Source of the DNA: Actinomycetota bacterium
Lineage (GTDB): Bacteria > Actinomycetota > Actinomycetes > S36-B12 > UBA5976
Direction of reading: 5' to 3'
Assembly (NCBI GenBank): GCA_947447095.1
Contig: CANFIL010000044.1
Span: 1 to 10,557 of the forward strand
Length of the DNA: 10,557 nt
The stretch's first letter is position 1, and each line of letters opens with the position of its first letter. Below the pieces are notes generated by a model. That model ran no database searches and was not told where the DNA came from. It saw only the letters and a program-made list of their open reading frames with translations. Of the stretch, positions 1 through 6,412 are shown one piece after another. Made by a program: the position numbers and the translations under genes.

Positions 1-92
1 ATGAACGTGTACTTGTTTTCATCGAGCAAGCCGTAGCTCTTTTCAGAGATGACTGGCGAGATGAGGATGTCGCGTGGATCTGCAATGTTCAT
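1..92 (-). CDS. rplW: 50S ribosomal protein L23 (N-terminal 30 codons, cut by window edge)
   Basis: L23 binds domain III of 23S rRNA at the peptide exit tunnel, where it docks signal recognition particle and trigger factor. Only the N-terminus is visible. It starts at an ATG (90-92) and reads MNIADPRDILISPVISEKSY, followed by GLLDENKYTF, which matches the conserved L23 opening with the S/APVISEKS block and the (D/E)xxKYTF strand. The gene begins 3 nt after the rplD stop codon. A short AGAGG inside the last rplD codons can serve as ribosome binding site, so translation is probably coupled to L4. The order rpsJ-rplC-rplD-rplW is the standard S10 operon. The gene continues past the left edge, so its length cannot be judged. 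Confidence 0.95.
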   Translation of the reverse strand, partial: MNIADPRDILISPVISEKSYGLLDENKYTF

Positions 93-95
93 GGC

Positions 96-770
96 TTATG
101 CCTCTGCTTCATCTGATGACGCAACAGCCTTGGCTGACTTGCCGCGAGCTGGACCTGAAACGAAGGCATCAAGTGCAGCCTTTGTGAAGATCACGTCGTC
201 GCTAACGAGTACGTCGTAGGTGTTGAGCTGATCGACTGCGATCAAGTGCACGCTAGGTGCATTGCGCAAGCTCTTCCAGCTTGTGAAATCTGAGCGATCA
301 ACAACAACTAGAACGTTGCCATTTGACGTCACTGCATTGATTACTGCAAGAGCAGTCTTGGTTGATGGTGCGTCACCTTCAACAAGCGCAGAAACGACGT
401 GGATCTGACCATTGCGAGCACGGTCCGACAAAGCGCCACGTAGAGCAGCTGCCTTCATCTTTTTAGGTGTGCGCTGGTCGTAGTCACGAGGCTGTGGACC
501 GTGAACGACGCCACCACCGCGGTACTGAGGTGCACGAATCGAACCCTGACGAGCGCGACCGGTTCCCTTCTGCTTGAAAGGCTTCTTGCCGGAGCCGCTT
601 ACTTCACCGCGACGCTTAACGTCGTGGGTGCCCTGACGAGCAGCAGCAAGCTGGCCAACAACAACCTGGTGCAACAGTGGAATGTTTGCCTGTACATCAA
701 AGATGTCGTTAGGCAGTTCTACTGAGCCTGCGGTCTTGCCAGCTGGAGTCTTAATGTCAACGGTAGGCAT
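96..770 (-). CDS. rplD: 50S ribosomal protein L4
   Basis: L4 is an early-assembling 50S protein whose long basic loop lines the narrowest part of the exit tunnel. The 224-residue product is of normal length. The extended loop lies at about residues 58-115 and carries the hallmark KPFKQKGTGRARQGS followed by P-x-YRGGGVVHGP. The globular fold contains the late NVLVVVD strand and a C-terminal VDQLNTYDVL segment. The last roughly 20 residues are an Ala/Lys/Glu-rich tail, typical of actinobacterial L4. The ATG start is 4 nt after the rplC stop, with GAAGGGAG inside the end of rplC as a good ribosome binding site, which indicates coupling. In gammaproteobacteria L4 represses its own operon; nothing here shows whether that holds in this organism. 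Confidence 0.98.
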   Translation of the reverse strand: MPTVDIKTPAGKTAGSVELPNDIFDVQANIPLLHQVVVGQLAAARQGTHDVKRRGEVSGSGKKPFKQKGTGRARQGSIRAPQYRGGGVVHGPQPRDYDQRTPKKMKAAALRGALSDRARNGQIHVVSALVEGDAPSTKTALAVINAVTSNGNVLVVVDRSDFTSWKSLRNAPSVHLIAVDQLNTYDVLVSDDVIFTKAALDAFVSGPARGKSAKAVASSDEAEA

Positions 771-774
771 TTAC

Positions 775-1419
775 TTATGCTCCCTTCACGGCTTCGCGAA
801 TGAGCACGATGGCGCCCTTTGGACCAGGGATAGCACCCTTGACCAAGATGAGGCCCTTTTCAACATCTACTGCTGCAATCGAAAGATTCTGTGTGGTCTG
901 CTTTACGCCACCCATACGACCTGACATGCGAACACCCTTGAAAACACGACCTGGGGTTGCACATGCACCAATCGAACCTGGCTTGCGGTGGTTCTTGTGA
1001 GCACCGTGGGATGCGCTAACACCGTGGAAGCCGTGACGCTTCATTGTTCCGGCGAAGCCCTTACCCTTGGTGACGCCACTGACGTCGATGATCTGACCCT
1101 TTTCGAAAGTGTCAGCACCAAGTTCTTGGCCGAGTGAGTACTCGGAAGCATTGTCGAGGCGCAATTCAACGACGTGGCGACGTGGTGTCACGCCAGCCTT
1201 AGCGAAGTGACCAAGCATTGGCTGAGTGACCTTACGTGGGTCAATCTGGCCAAATGCCAACTGAACAGCTGAGTAGCCGTCTAATTCTTGAGTACGAACC
1301 TGCGTTACTACGTTTGGTCCTGCCTTGACGACAGTGACCGGAACAACGCGGTTGTTCTCGTCCCATACCTGGGTCATGCCGAGCTTTTCGCCCAGGATGC
1401 CCTTCTTATCGGTAGCCAT
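775..1419 (-). CDS. rplC: 50S ribosomal protein L3
   Basis: L3 is a primary 23S rRNA binder whose central extension reaches towards the peptidyl transferase centre. The 214-residue protein opens with GILGEKLGMTQVW, the conserved L3 start. The central extension includes KGKGFAGTMKRHGF and the His-rich SHGAHKNHRKPGSIGACATPGRVFKG (about residues 117-162). At the position where E. coli L3 carries a glutamine methylated by PrmB (GSIGQ), this protein has alanine (GSIGA), so that modification is not expected. The ATG start lies 13 nt after the rpsJ stop. AGGGA, overlapping that stop codon (1430-1434), is the likely ribosome binding site. It is the second gene of the S10 group and is co-transcribed with rplD. 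Confidence 0.98.
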   Translation of the reverse strand: MATDKKGILGEKLGMTQVWDENNRVVPVTVVKAGPNVVTQVRTQELDGYSAVQLAFGQIDPRKVTQPMLGHFAKAGVTPRRHVVELRLDNASEYSLGQELGADTFEKGQIIDVSGVTKGKGFAGTMKRHGFHGVSASHGAHKNHRKPGSIGACATPGRVFKGVRMSGRMGGVKQTTQNLSIAAVDVEKGLILVKGAIPGPKGAIVLIREAVKGA

Positions 1420-1432
1420 GATGTCTTAGTCC

Positions 1433-1741
1433 CTAGAGCTTGATCTCAATGTCAACGCCAGCAGGCAGGTCGAGACGCATAAGCGAGTCAACTGTCTTTG
1501 GAGTTGGGTCAATGATGTCGATGAGGCGCTTGTGTGTACGCATTTCAAAGTGTTCGCGCGAGTCCTTGTACTTGTGCGGCGAACGGATAACGCAATACAC
1601 GTTCTTTTCCGTAGGCAGCGGAACAGGACCGGCAACCTTGGCGCCGGTAGGCGTCACTGTTTCGACAATCTTGCGTGCCGATGAGTCAATGACTTCGTGA
1701 TCATAGGCCTTGAGCCTGATACGGATCTTTTGTCCAGCCAT
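1433..1741 (-). CDS. rpsJ: 30S ribosomal protein S10 / NusE
   Basis: S10 is a 30S head protein and, as NusE, links RNA polymerase-bound NusG to the ribosome and works in antitermination. I chose the ATG at 1739-1741, giving 102 residues starting MAGQKIRIRLKAYDHEVIDS, the usual actinobacterial N-terminus and length. The frame is open upstream to a TTG at 1777, which would add 12 residues (AVTTEKDGQAK after the initiator). That start has no Shine-Dalgarno sequence, whereas AAGGA (1755-1759) precedes the ATG, although at a rather long 13-nt distance. Core motifs seen include GPVPLPT, the SPHKYKDSREHFEMRTHKR loop and the C-terminal LPAGVDIEIKL. It is the first gene of the S10 group, 123 bp after tuf. 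Confidence 0.95.
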   Translation of the reverse strand: MAGQKIRIRLKAYDHEVIDSSARKIVETVTPTGAKVAGPVPLPTEKNVYCVIRSPHKYKDSREHFEMRTHKRLIDIIDPTPKTVDSLMRLDLPAGVDIEIKL

Positions 1742-1812
1742 CTTGGCTTGACCATCCTTTTCTGTAGTTACTGCCAACGTGTCTTACGGGGTCTTGCTAT
1801 TTCTTGTCTGGA

Positions 1813-1847
1813 GAGTTGGTGACTCGCTTAGAGCGAGTCACCAACTC
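1813..1847 (-). terminator. Perfect 16-bp hairpin between tuf and rpsJ (terminator or attenuator-like)
   Basis: The left arm (1813-1828) and right arm (1832-1847) are exact reverse complements separated by only 3 nt. The structure starts 17 nt downstream of the tuf stop codon. On the transcribed strand it is followed by TCCAGACAAGAAATAG, with no run of U. It therefore resembles the U-less hairpins often found at gene ends in actinobacteria rather than a classical intrinsic terminator. It could end the str transcript, partly attenuate read-through into rpsJ, or protect the tuf 3' end from exonucleases. The hairpin itself is directly visible; its role is inference. Confidence 0.6.
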
Positions 1848-1864
1848 GTGAACCAAACAGGGTG

Positions 1865-3058
1865 TTACTTGATGATCTTCGTTACGCGACCTGCACCAAC
1901 GGTGCGGCCACCTTCGCGGATAGCGAAGCGGAGGCCTTCGTCCATAGCGATTGACTGGATCAACGCAACCGTCATTTCGGTGTTGTCGCCAGGCATAACC
2001 ATTTCGGTACCTGCAGGAAGACTTACAACACCGGTTACGTCGGTGGTGCGGAAGTAGAACTGCGGGCGGTAGTTATCGAAGAATGGCGTGTGACGGCCGC
2101 CTTCATCCTTGGAAAGGATGTAGACATTTGCTTCGAAATCGGTGTGAGGTGTTACTGAGCCGGCATGGCAAACAACCTGGCCGCGCTCAACATCTTCACG
2201 CTTGGTACCACGAAGAAGAAGACCTACGTTTTCGCCAGCCTGACCTTCGTCAAGAAGCTTGCGGAACATTTCAACACCGGTAACGGTTGTCTTCTGTACG
2301 TCTGGGCGAATACCAACGATTTCAACTTCTTCGTTGACGCGTACGATGCCGCGTTCGATACGACCAGTTACAACGGTTCCACGACCTGTGATGGTGAAAA
2401 CGTCTTCGACTGGCATAAGGAATGGCTTGTCAACGTCGCGAGCTGGAGTTGGGATGTATTCGTCAACTGCGGTCATGAGGTCAAGTACTGACTGGCCCCA
2501 CTTTGCATCACCATTAAGTGCTGGGAATGCTGCAACGCGAACAACTGGAATGTCATCGCCTGGGAATTCGTAGGTGCTAAGAAGTTCGCGAACTTCCATT
2601 TCTACGAGTTCGATAAGTTCATCGTCATCAACCATGTCGCACTTGTTAAGAGCAACAACGATCGCTGGAACGCCAACCTGACGAGCAAGTAGTACGTGCT
2701 CCTTGGTCTGTGGCATTGGGCCGTCGGTAGCAGCAACCACGAGGATTGCGCCGTCCATCTGAGCCGCGCCGGTGATCATGTTCTTGATGTAGTCAGCGTG
2801 ACCTGGGCAGTCAACGTGAGCGTAGTGACGAACCTCGGTCTGGTACTCAACGTGAGCGATCGAGATCGTGATACCGCGCTGACGTTCTTCAGGGGCCTTG
2901 TCGATCATGTCGAAAGGCGTGAATGGGTTCACGTCTGGGTAAGCGTCGTGCAGCACCTTGGTGATGGCAGCAGTCAGCGTGGTCTTGCCGTGGTCAATGT
3001 GACCGATTGTGCCGATGTTTACGTGCGGTTTTGTCCGCTCAAACTTCGCCTTTGCCAC
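1865..3058 (-). CDS. tuf: Elongation factor Tu
   Basis: EF-Tu is the GTPase that delivers aminoacyl-tRNA to the ribosomal A site. The 397-residue protein is of normal length. G domain motifs are GHIDHGKT (residues 19-26), the switch I region ending RGITI (61-65), DCPGH (83-87) and NKCD (138-141). Domain 2 starts near FLMPVEDVFTITGRGTVVTGRIERG, and domain 3 ends GRTVGAGRVTKIIK. The G5 segment, normally SAL(K), reads AAFP here (176-179), which is unusual. The ATG start has a strong AGGAGG ribosome binding site 7 nt upstream (3066-3071). The gene sits 88 bp after fusA and closes the str operon, as in most bacteria. Confidence 0.98.
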   Translation of the reverse strand: MAKAKFERTKPHVNIGTIGHIDHGKTTLTAAITKVLHDAYPDVNPFTPFDMIDKAPEERQRGITISIAHVEYQTEVRHYAHVDCPGHADYIKNMITGAAQMDGAILVVAATDGPMPQTKEHVLLARQVGVPAIVVALNKCDMVDDDELIELVEMEVRELLSTYEFPGDDIPVVRVAAFPALNGDAKWGQSVLDLMTAVDEYIPTPARDVDKPFLMPVEDVFTITGRGTVVTGRIERGIVRVNEEVEIVGIRPDVQKTTVTGVEMFRKLLDEGQAGENVGLLLRGTKREDVERGQVVCHAGSVTPHTDFEANVYILSKDEGGRHTPFFDNYRPQFYFRTTDVTGVVSLPAGTEMVMPGDNTEMTVALIQSIAMDEGLRFAIREGGRTVGAGRVTKIIK

Positions 3059-3065
3059 TTCGGGT

Positions 3066-3097
3066 CCTCCTGGATCCTGATTCTTGCTGGTCAGGAG
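3066..3097 (-). promoter_or_regulatory. tuf ribosome binding site with upstream pairing segments
   Basis: AGGAGG (3066-3071) lies 7 nt before the tuf ATG and is the best Shine-Dalgarno match in the window, as expected for the most abundant cell protein. Upstream, TCCTGA (3091-3096) is the reverse complement of TCAGGA (3075-3080) and could form a hairpin with a 10-nt loop that leaves the ribosome binding site free. The overlapping CTCCTG (3092-3097) is also the exact complement of CAGGAG (3067-3072), which contains the Shine-Dalgarno core. Two mutually exclusive 6-bp pairings are thus possible. The ribosome binding site is certain; the switch is speculative. Confidence 0.55.
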
Positions 3098-3146
3098 CGG
3101 TGACCGTCACCACGCCTGTTTGGTTCTTTATGGTCTTGCGACCTGT

Positions 3147-5267
3147 TTATTCCCCGCGTACCTTCGCGACGATTTCCGTCTGAACGTTCGATGGGACCTG
3201 AGCGTATGAGCTGAACTCCATGGAGTAGCTCGCACGACCCTGGGTGCGGCTGCGCAGATCGCCCACGTAGCCGAACATTTCTGAAAGTGGAACAAGAGCG
3301 CGAACTACGCGTGAGCCAAAGCGCTCATCCATAGCCTGGATCTGTCCACGTCGTGAGTTGAGGTCACCAATAACATCGCCCATGAAGTCTTCAGGGGTAG
3401 TTACTTCGACGCTCATAAGAGGTTCGAGGATTACTGGGCCGGCCTGACGTGCGCCGTCCTTGAATGCCTGGATACCTGCAAGCTTGAATGCCAATTCGGA
3501 CGAGTCAACGTCGTGGTAAGCACCGTCAAGAAGTGTGATCTGTACGTCGACCATTGGGTAGCCAGCAAGAACACCGTTCTGCATAGCTTCCTGGCAACCA
3601 GCATCAACCGATGGGATGTATTCGCGAGGGATACGTCCACCAGTGATCTTGTTGACGAATGAGTAGCCGCCTTCTGGAGCTTCTTCGCCTTCGACTGGCT
3701 TGTTTGGACCCATTGCGATTTGAACCTTCGCGAACTGTCCCGAACCACCGGTCTGCTTCTTGTGGGTGTAATCGATGCGATCGACAGTCTTGGTGATCGT
3801 TTCGCGGTATGCAACCTGTGGCTTACCAACGTTGGCTTCCACGTTGAATTCGCGCTTCATGCGGTCAACAAGAATTTCAAGGTGAAGTTCGCCCATGCCC
3901 GCGATGATGGTCTGACCAGTTTCTTCGTCCGTGTGAACGCGGAAGGTCGGATCTTCATCGGATAGACGCTGGATAGCTACACCGAGCTTGTCCTGGTCGG
4001 CCTTTGACTTTGGCTCGATTGCAACTTCGATAACCGGAGCTGGGAATGTCATCGATTCCAAGATCACAGCGTTTGAAGGATCGCACAATGTTTCACCAGT
4101 TGTGGTGTCCTTAAGACCCATAACAGCGATGATGTCGCCAGCGCCTACTGATGCAATTTCTTCACGCTTGTTCGCATGCATTCGGTAAATCTTGCCGATG
4201 CGCTCCTTGCGGTTCTTTACTGAGTTAAGAACCTGAGAGCCTGCTTCCAAACGACCTGAGTAAACGCGCACGTAGGTGAGCTTGCCAAGGTGTGGATCGG
4301 TAGCAATCTTGAATGCAAGTGCTGCCAATGGTTCGTCATCGCTTGGGGTGCGCAAGATTTCAACTGATTCGTCGTTCATCTTGGTGCCGGTAACGCCTTC
4401 GACGTCTAGTGGCGATGGAAGGTAACGGATAACTGCATCGAGCATTGGCTGAACGCCCTTGTTCTTAAATGCAGTACCGGTAACGATTGGAACAGCTCCA
4501 CCGGAAAGTGTTACGCGGCGGATAGCTGCGTGAATTTCATCTTCGGTAAGTGCATCTGGATCTTCGAAGAACTTTTCCATGAATGCTTCGTCATTTTCGG
4601 CGATGGTTTCAAGCATCATCTGACGGTATTCATCAGCCTGATCCTGAAGATCTGCTGGGATTGCTTCGAGTACGTAGTCTTCACCGATTGCGGTTTCGCC
4701 GCGCCAGACCATTGCCTGCATACGGATCAAGTCAACGAGACCAATGAAGTCACCCTCAGCGCCGATTGGAAGTTGAAGAACCATTGGGTTTGCACCAAGA
4801 CGGCTCTTGATCATGCCAACACACATGAAGAAGTCTGCGCCAGTTCGGTCAAGCTTGTTAACGAAGCAGATACGTGGAACTGAGTACTTGTTTGCCTGAC
4901 GCCATACGGTTTCAGACTGTGGCTCAACACCAGCAACGCCGTCGAATACTGCTACTGCACCGTCGAGCACGCGAAGTGAACGCTCAACTTCAACAGTGAA
5001 GTCAACGTGACCTGGGGTATCGATGATGTTGATGGTGTGGTTCTTCCACTCACAGGTTGTTGCAGCTGAGGTAATGGTGATACCGCGCTCTTGTTCCTGC
5101 TCCATCCAGTCCATCGTTGCAGCGCCTTCGTGCACTTCACCGATCTTGTAGTTGATACCGGTGTAGAAAAGGATGCGTTCAGTGGTCGTGGTTTTACCCG
5201 CGTCGATGTGCGCCATGATGCCGATGTTGCGCACCTTGGCGAGGTCAAGCTTTGTGTCTGCAGCCAT
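3147..5267 (-). CDS. fusA: Elongation factor G
   Basis: EF-G is the GTPase that drives tRNA-mRNA translocation and, with the recycling factor, splits ribosomes after termination. The 706-residue length matches the family. Motifs seen are AHIDAGKT (residues 19-26), RGITI in switch I (61-65), DTPGH (83-87) and NKLD (137-140). The G' and domain II region is followed by domain III, which includes GMGELHLEI. Domain IV includes YRETIT and the translocation-critical GGSGQFAKV region, and domain V ends with MFGYVGDLRSRTQGRASYSMEF. The ATG is 30 nt after rpsG. Its ribosome binding site is weak (GAGA-type in ACAGAGAACAGACA), in contrast to tuf. The position in the str operon indicates the housekeeping copy, not a tetracycline-protection paralogue. 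Confidence 0.98.
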   Translation of the reverse strand: MAADTKLDLAKVRNIGIMAHIDAGKTTTTERILFYTGINYKIGEVHEGAATMDWMEQEQERGITITSAATTCEWKNHTINIIDTPGHVDFTVEVERSLRVLDGAVAVFDGVAGVEPQSETVWRQANKYSVPRICFVNKLDRTGADFFMCVGMIKSRLGANPMVLQLPIGAEGDFIGLVDLIRMQAMVWRGETAIGEDYVLEAIPADLQDQADEYRQMMLETIAENDEAFMEKFFEDPDALTEDEIHAAIRRVTLSGGAVPIVTGTAFKNKGVQPMLDAVIRYLPSPLDVEGVTGTKMNDESVEILRTPSDDEPLAALAFKIATDPHLGKLTYVRVYSGRLEAGSQVLNSVKNRKERIGKIYRMHANKREEIASVGAGDIIAVMGLKDTTTGETLCDPSNAVILESMTFPAPVIEVAIEPKSKADQDKLGVAIQRLSDEDPTFRVHTDEETGQTIIAGMGELHLEILVDRMKREFNVEANVGKPQVAYRETITKTVDRIDYTHKKQTGGSGQFAKVQIAMGPNKPVEGEEAPEGGYSFVNKITGGRIPREYIPSVDAGCQEAMQNGVLAGYPMVDVQITLLDGAYHDVDSSELAFKLAGIQAFKDGARQAGPVILEPLMSVEVTTPEDFMGDVIGDLNSRRGQIQAMDERFGSRVVRALVPLSEMFGYVGDLRSRTQGRASYSMEFSSYAQVPSNVQTEIVAKVRGE

Positions 5268-5297
5268 TGTCTGTTCTCTGTCTCGTAAGTTTCGTGA

Positions 5298-5768
5298 TTA
5301 CCAGCGGTAATGTGCGAAGGCCTTGTTGCTTTCGGCCATCTTGTGGGTGTCTTCGCGCTTCTTTACAGCTGCGCCAAGACCGTTGGATGCGTCAAGGATT
5401 TCGTTCATCAAACGCTCGGTCATTGTCTTCTCGCGACGTGCGCGTGAGTAACCAACCAACCAGCGAAGAGCAAGCGTGTTTGCACGAGCTGGCTTTACTT
5501 CAACTGGAACCTGGTAGGTAGCGCCACCAACACGACGTGAACGAACCTCAAGGGTTGGACGAACGTTGTCGAGTGCACGGCGAAGAGTCTGTACTGGATC
5601 AGTACCGGTCTTTTCGCGGCAACCTTCAAGTGCGCCGTAAACGATTGATTCAGCGGTTGACTTCTTGCCGTCAAGAAGGATCTTGTTGACTAGCTGAGTA
5701 ACAACTGGTGATGCGTAGACCGGATCGACAACGATTGGTCGCTTAGGAGCTGGGCCCTTACGTGGCAT
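5298..5768 (-). CDS. rpsG: 30S ribosomal protein S7
   Basis: S7 nucleates assembly of the 30S head by binding the 3' major domain of 16S rRNA and contacts mRNA and tRNA at the E site. The product is 156 residues, the usual length. It begins MPRKGPAPKRPIVVDPVY, contains the conserved VRSRRVGGATYQVPVEV hairpin (about residues 75-91) and RWLVGYSRARREKTM, and ends KMAESNKAFAHYRW. The ATG is only 2 nt beyond the rpsL TAG stop, and GGAGAAGAAG at the end of rpsL acts as ribosome binding site, so translation is coupled. In E. coli S7 represses the str operon at a longer rpsL-rpsG gap. With 2 nt here, that exact arrangement cannot exist. Confidence 0.98.
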   Translation of the reverse strand: MPRKGPAPKRPIVVDPVYASPVVTQLVNKILLDGKKSTAESIVYGALEGCREKTGTDPVQTLRRALDNVRPTLEVRSRRVGGATYQVPVEVKPARANTLALRWLVGYSRARREKTMTERLMNEILDASNGLGAAVKKREDTHKMAESNKAFAHYRW

Positions 5769-5770
5769 GA

Positions 5771-6145
5771 CTACTTCTTCTCCATCTTTGCGCCGTAACG
5801 GGAACGTGCTTGCTTACGGTTCTTGACACCCTGGGTATCAAGCGCACCGCGAATGATCTTGTAGCGGACACCAGGAAGGTCCTTAACACGACCACCACGC
5901 ACAAGCACGATCGAGTGCTCCTGCAAGTTGTGGCCTTCACCTGGAATGTAGGCAGTAACTTCTGTACCACTGGTCAAACGCACACGAGCAACCTTGCGAA
6001 GCGCAGAGTTTGGCTTCTTAGGTGTCGTTGTGTAGACGCGTGTGCAAACACCGCGGCGCTGAGGGGAACCCTTCAGTGCGGGCGTGGTGTTCTTAGTGAC
6101 CTTGTCCTGTCGGCCCTTGCGGACCAACTGCTGGATTGTTGGCAC
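5771..6145 (-). CDS. rpsL: 30S ribosomal protein S12
   Basis: S12 sits at the decoding centre and controls fidelity. The protein is 124 residues and starts from GTG (6143-6145) with AAAGGAG 5 nt upstream. It reads MPTIQQLVRKGRQDK, then TTTPKKPNSALRK and LVRGGRVKDLPGVRY. Lysines 43 and 88, the positions where streptomycin-resistance mutations arise, are both wild type. Asp89, the residue methylthiolated by RimO where that enzyme is present, is also intact. It is the first gene of the rpsL-rpsG-fusA-tuf unit and is preceded by a long structured leader and a recognisable promoter. Confidence 0.98.
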   Translation of the reverse strand: MPTIQQLVRKGRQDKVTKNTTPALKGSPQRRGVCTRVYTTTPKKPNSALRKVARVRLTSGTEVTAYIPGEGHNLQEHSIVLVRGGRVKDLPGVRYKIIRGALDTQGVKNRKQARSRYGAKMEKK

Positions 6146-6150
6146 TCGTT

Positions 6151-6157
6151 CTCCTTT
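6151..6157 (-). promoter_or_regulatory. rpsL ribosome binding site supporting a GTG start
   Basis: AAAGGAG ends 5 nt before the GTG start codon. No ATG alternative lies nearby in frame, and the resulting N-terminus MPTIQQLVRKG is the family standard, so the GTG start is secure. The leader hairpin at 6164-6184 ends only 6 nt upstream of this site. Confidence 0.85.
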
Positions 6158-6177
6158 AGTCTTACCGCGCTTTTCTG

Positions 6178-6290
6178 GCGCAGTATTTCCTTGCGTTTGT
6201 TGTCTGGTTTGGCACCTTTGCGTGACTCACCGTGTCCGACCCACGCGGTCGGGTGTGTCGCCCGGCAGAGCGCAGTATTCCCGTGCGTTT
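6178..6290 (-). repeat. 21-bp direct repeat within the rpsL leader
   Basis: The 21-bp segments at 6178-6198 and 6270-6290 are identical at 19 of 21 positions and are spaced 92 bp start to start. On the transcribed strand each contains AAACGCA, then a GG-containing stretch, then AATACTGCGC. The downstream copy supplies the 5' arm of the hairpin next to the ribosome binding site. The upstream copy overlaps the 5' end of the repeat with the GTTTCT/AGAAAC hairpin. The differences are at the 11th and 14th positions on the plus strand. Confidence 0.8.
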
Positions 6291-6382
6291 CTTAGAAGAA
6301 ACAGCTCACGAGAGCCAACTGCGCCGACGGGGAAGCCCTAGGCATAGGTGCGAAACCTGAGTTTCCTCAGGCACGAAGTCCT

Positions 6383-6412
6383 AATTTAGCCATAGATACG
6401 CCAATAGGTCAA
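6383..6412 (-). promoter_or_regulatory. Candidate sigma70-type promoter of the str operon
   Basis: On the minus strand, TTGACC (6407-6412, 5 of 6 matches to the -35 consensus) is followed after 18 nt by TAAATT (6383-6388, 4 of 6 to the -10 consensus). This would start transcription near 6376, directly before the GAAA-tetraloop hairpin. It is the best -35/-10 pair I could find by eye upstream of rpsL and fits a housekeeping sigma factor. Confidence 0.55.

Larger units (their letters stand above)
6146..6377 (-). promoter_or_regulatory. Long structured 5' leader of the str operon
   Basis: If transcription starts about 7 nt after the proposed -10 box, the rpsL mRNA has a leader of roughly 230 nt. 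In transcript order I can draw four hairpins. The first, at 6356-6371, has a 6-bp stem CCTGAG/CTCAGG with a GAAA tetraloop and a possible outer GTG/CAC extension across a bulge, almost at the 5' end. The second is GTTTCT/AGAAAC with a 4-nt loop at 6287-6302. The third is CCGACC/GGTCGG with a 5-nt loop at 6236-6252. The fourth is ACTGCGC/GCGCGGT (one G-U pair) with loop CAGAAAA at 6164-6184, just before the ribosome binding site. A smaller GCTC/GAGC stem lies at 6304-6315. No convincing reading frame occupies the region. The stems are visible; a role as cis-regulatory ribosomal-protein leader is inference. Confidence 0.6.

Noticed and set aside
1742..1777. Twelve-residue N-terminal extension of S10 from a TTG start
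   Set aside because: The extension has no Shine-Dalgarno sequence and is absent from the usual S10 length, while the internal ATG gives the standard MAGQKIRIRLK start.
3099..3111. GGTGAC-C-GTCACC palindrome between fusA and tuf
   Set aside because: The single-base centre prevents a stable full-length RNA hairpin, and no partner site was found, so there is no support for a function.
501..5288. Many plus-strand open frames of 60-160 codons opposite rplD, rplC, tuf, fusA and rpsG
   Set aside because: They are antisense to strongly conserved genes, have no recognisable domains, and owe their openness to the codon bias of the real minus-strand genes.
5771..6145. Possible streptomycin-resistance substitutions in S12
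   Set aside because: Lys43 and Lys88 and their surroundings are wild type.
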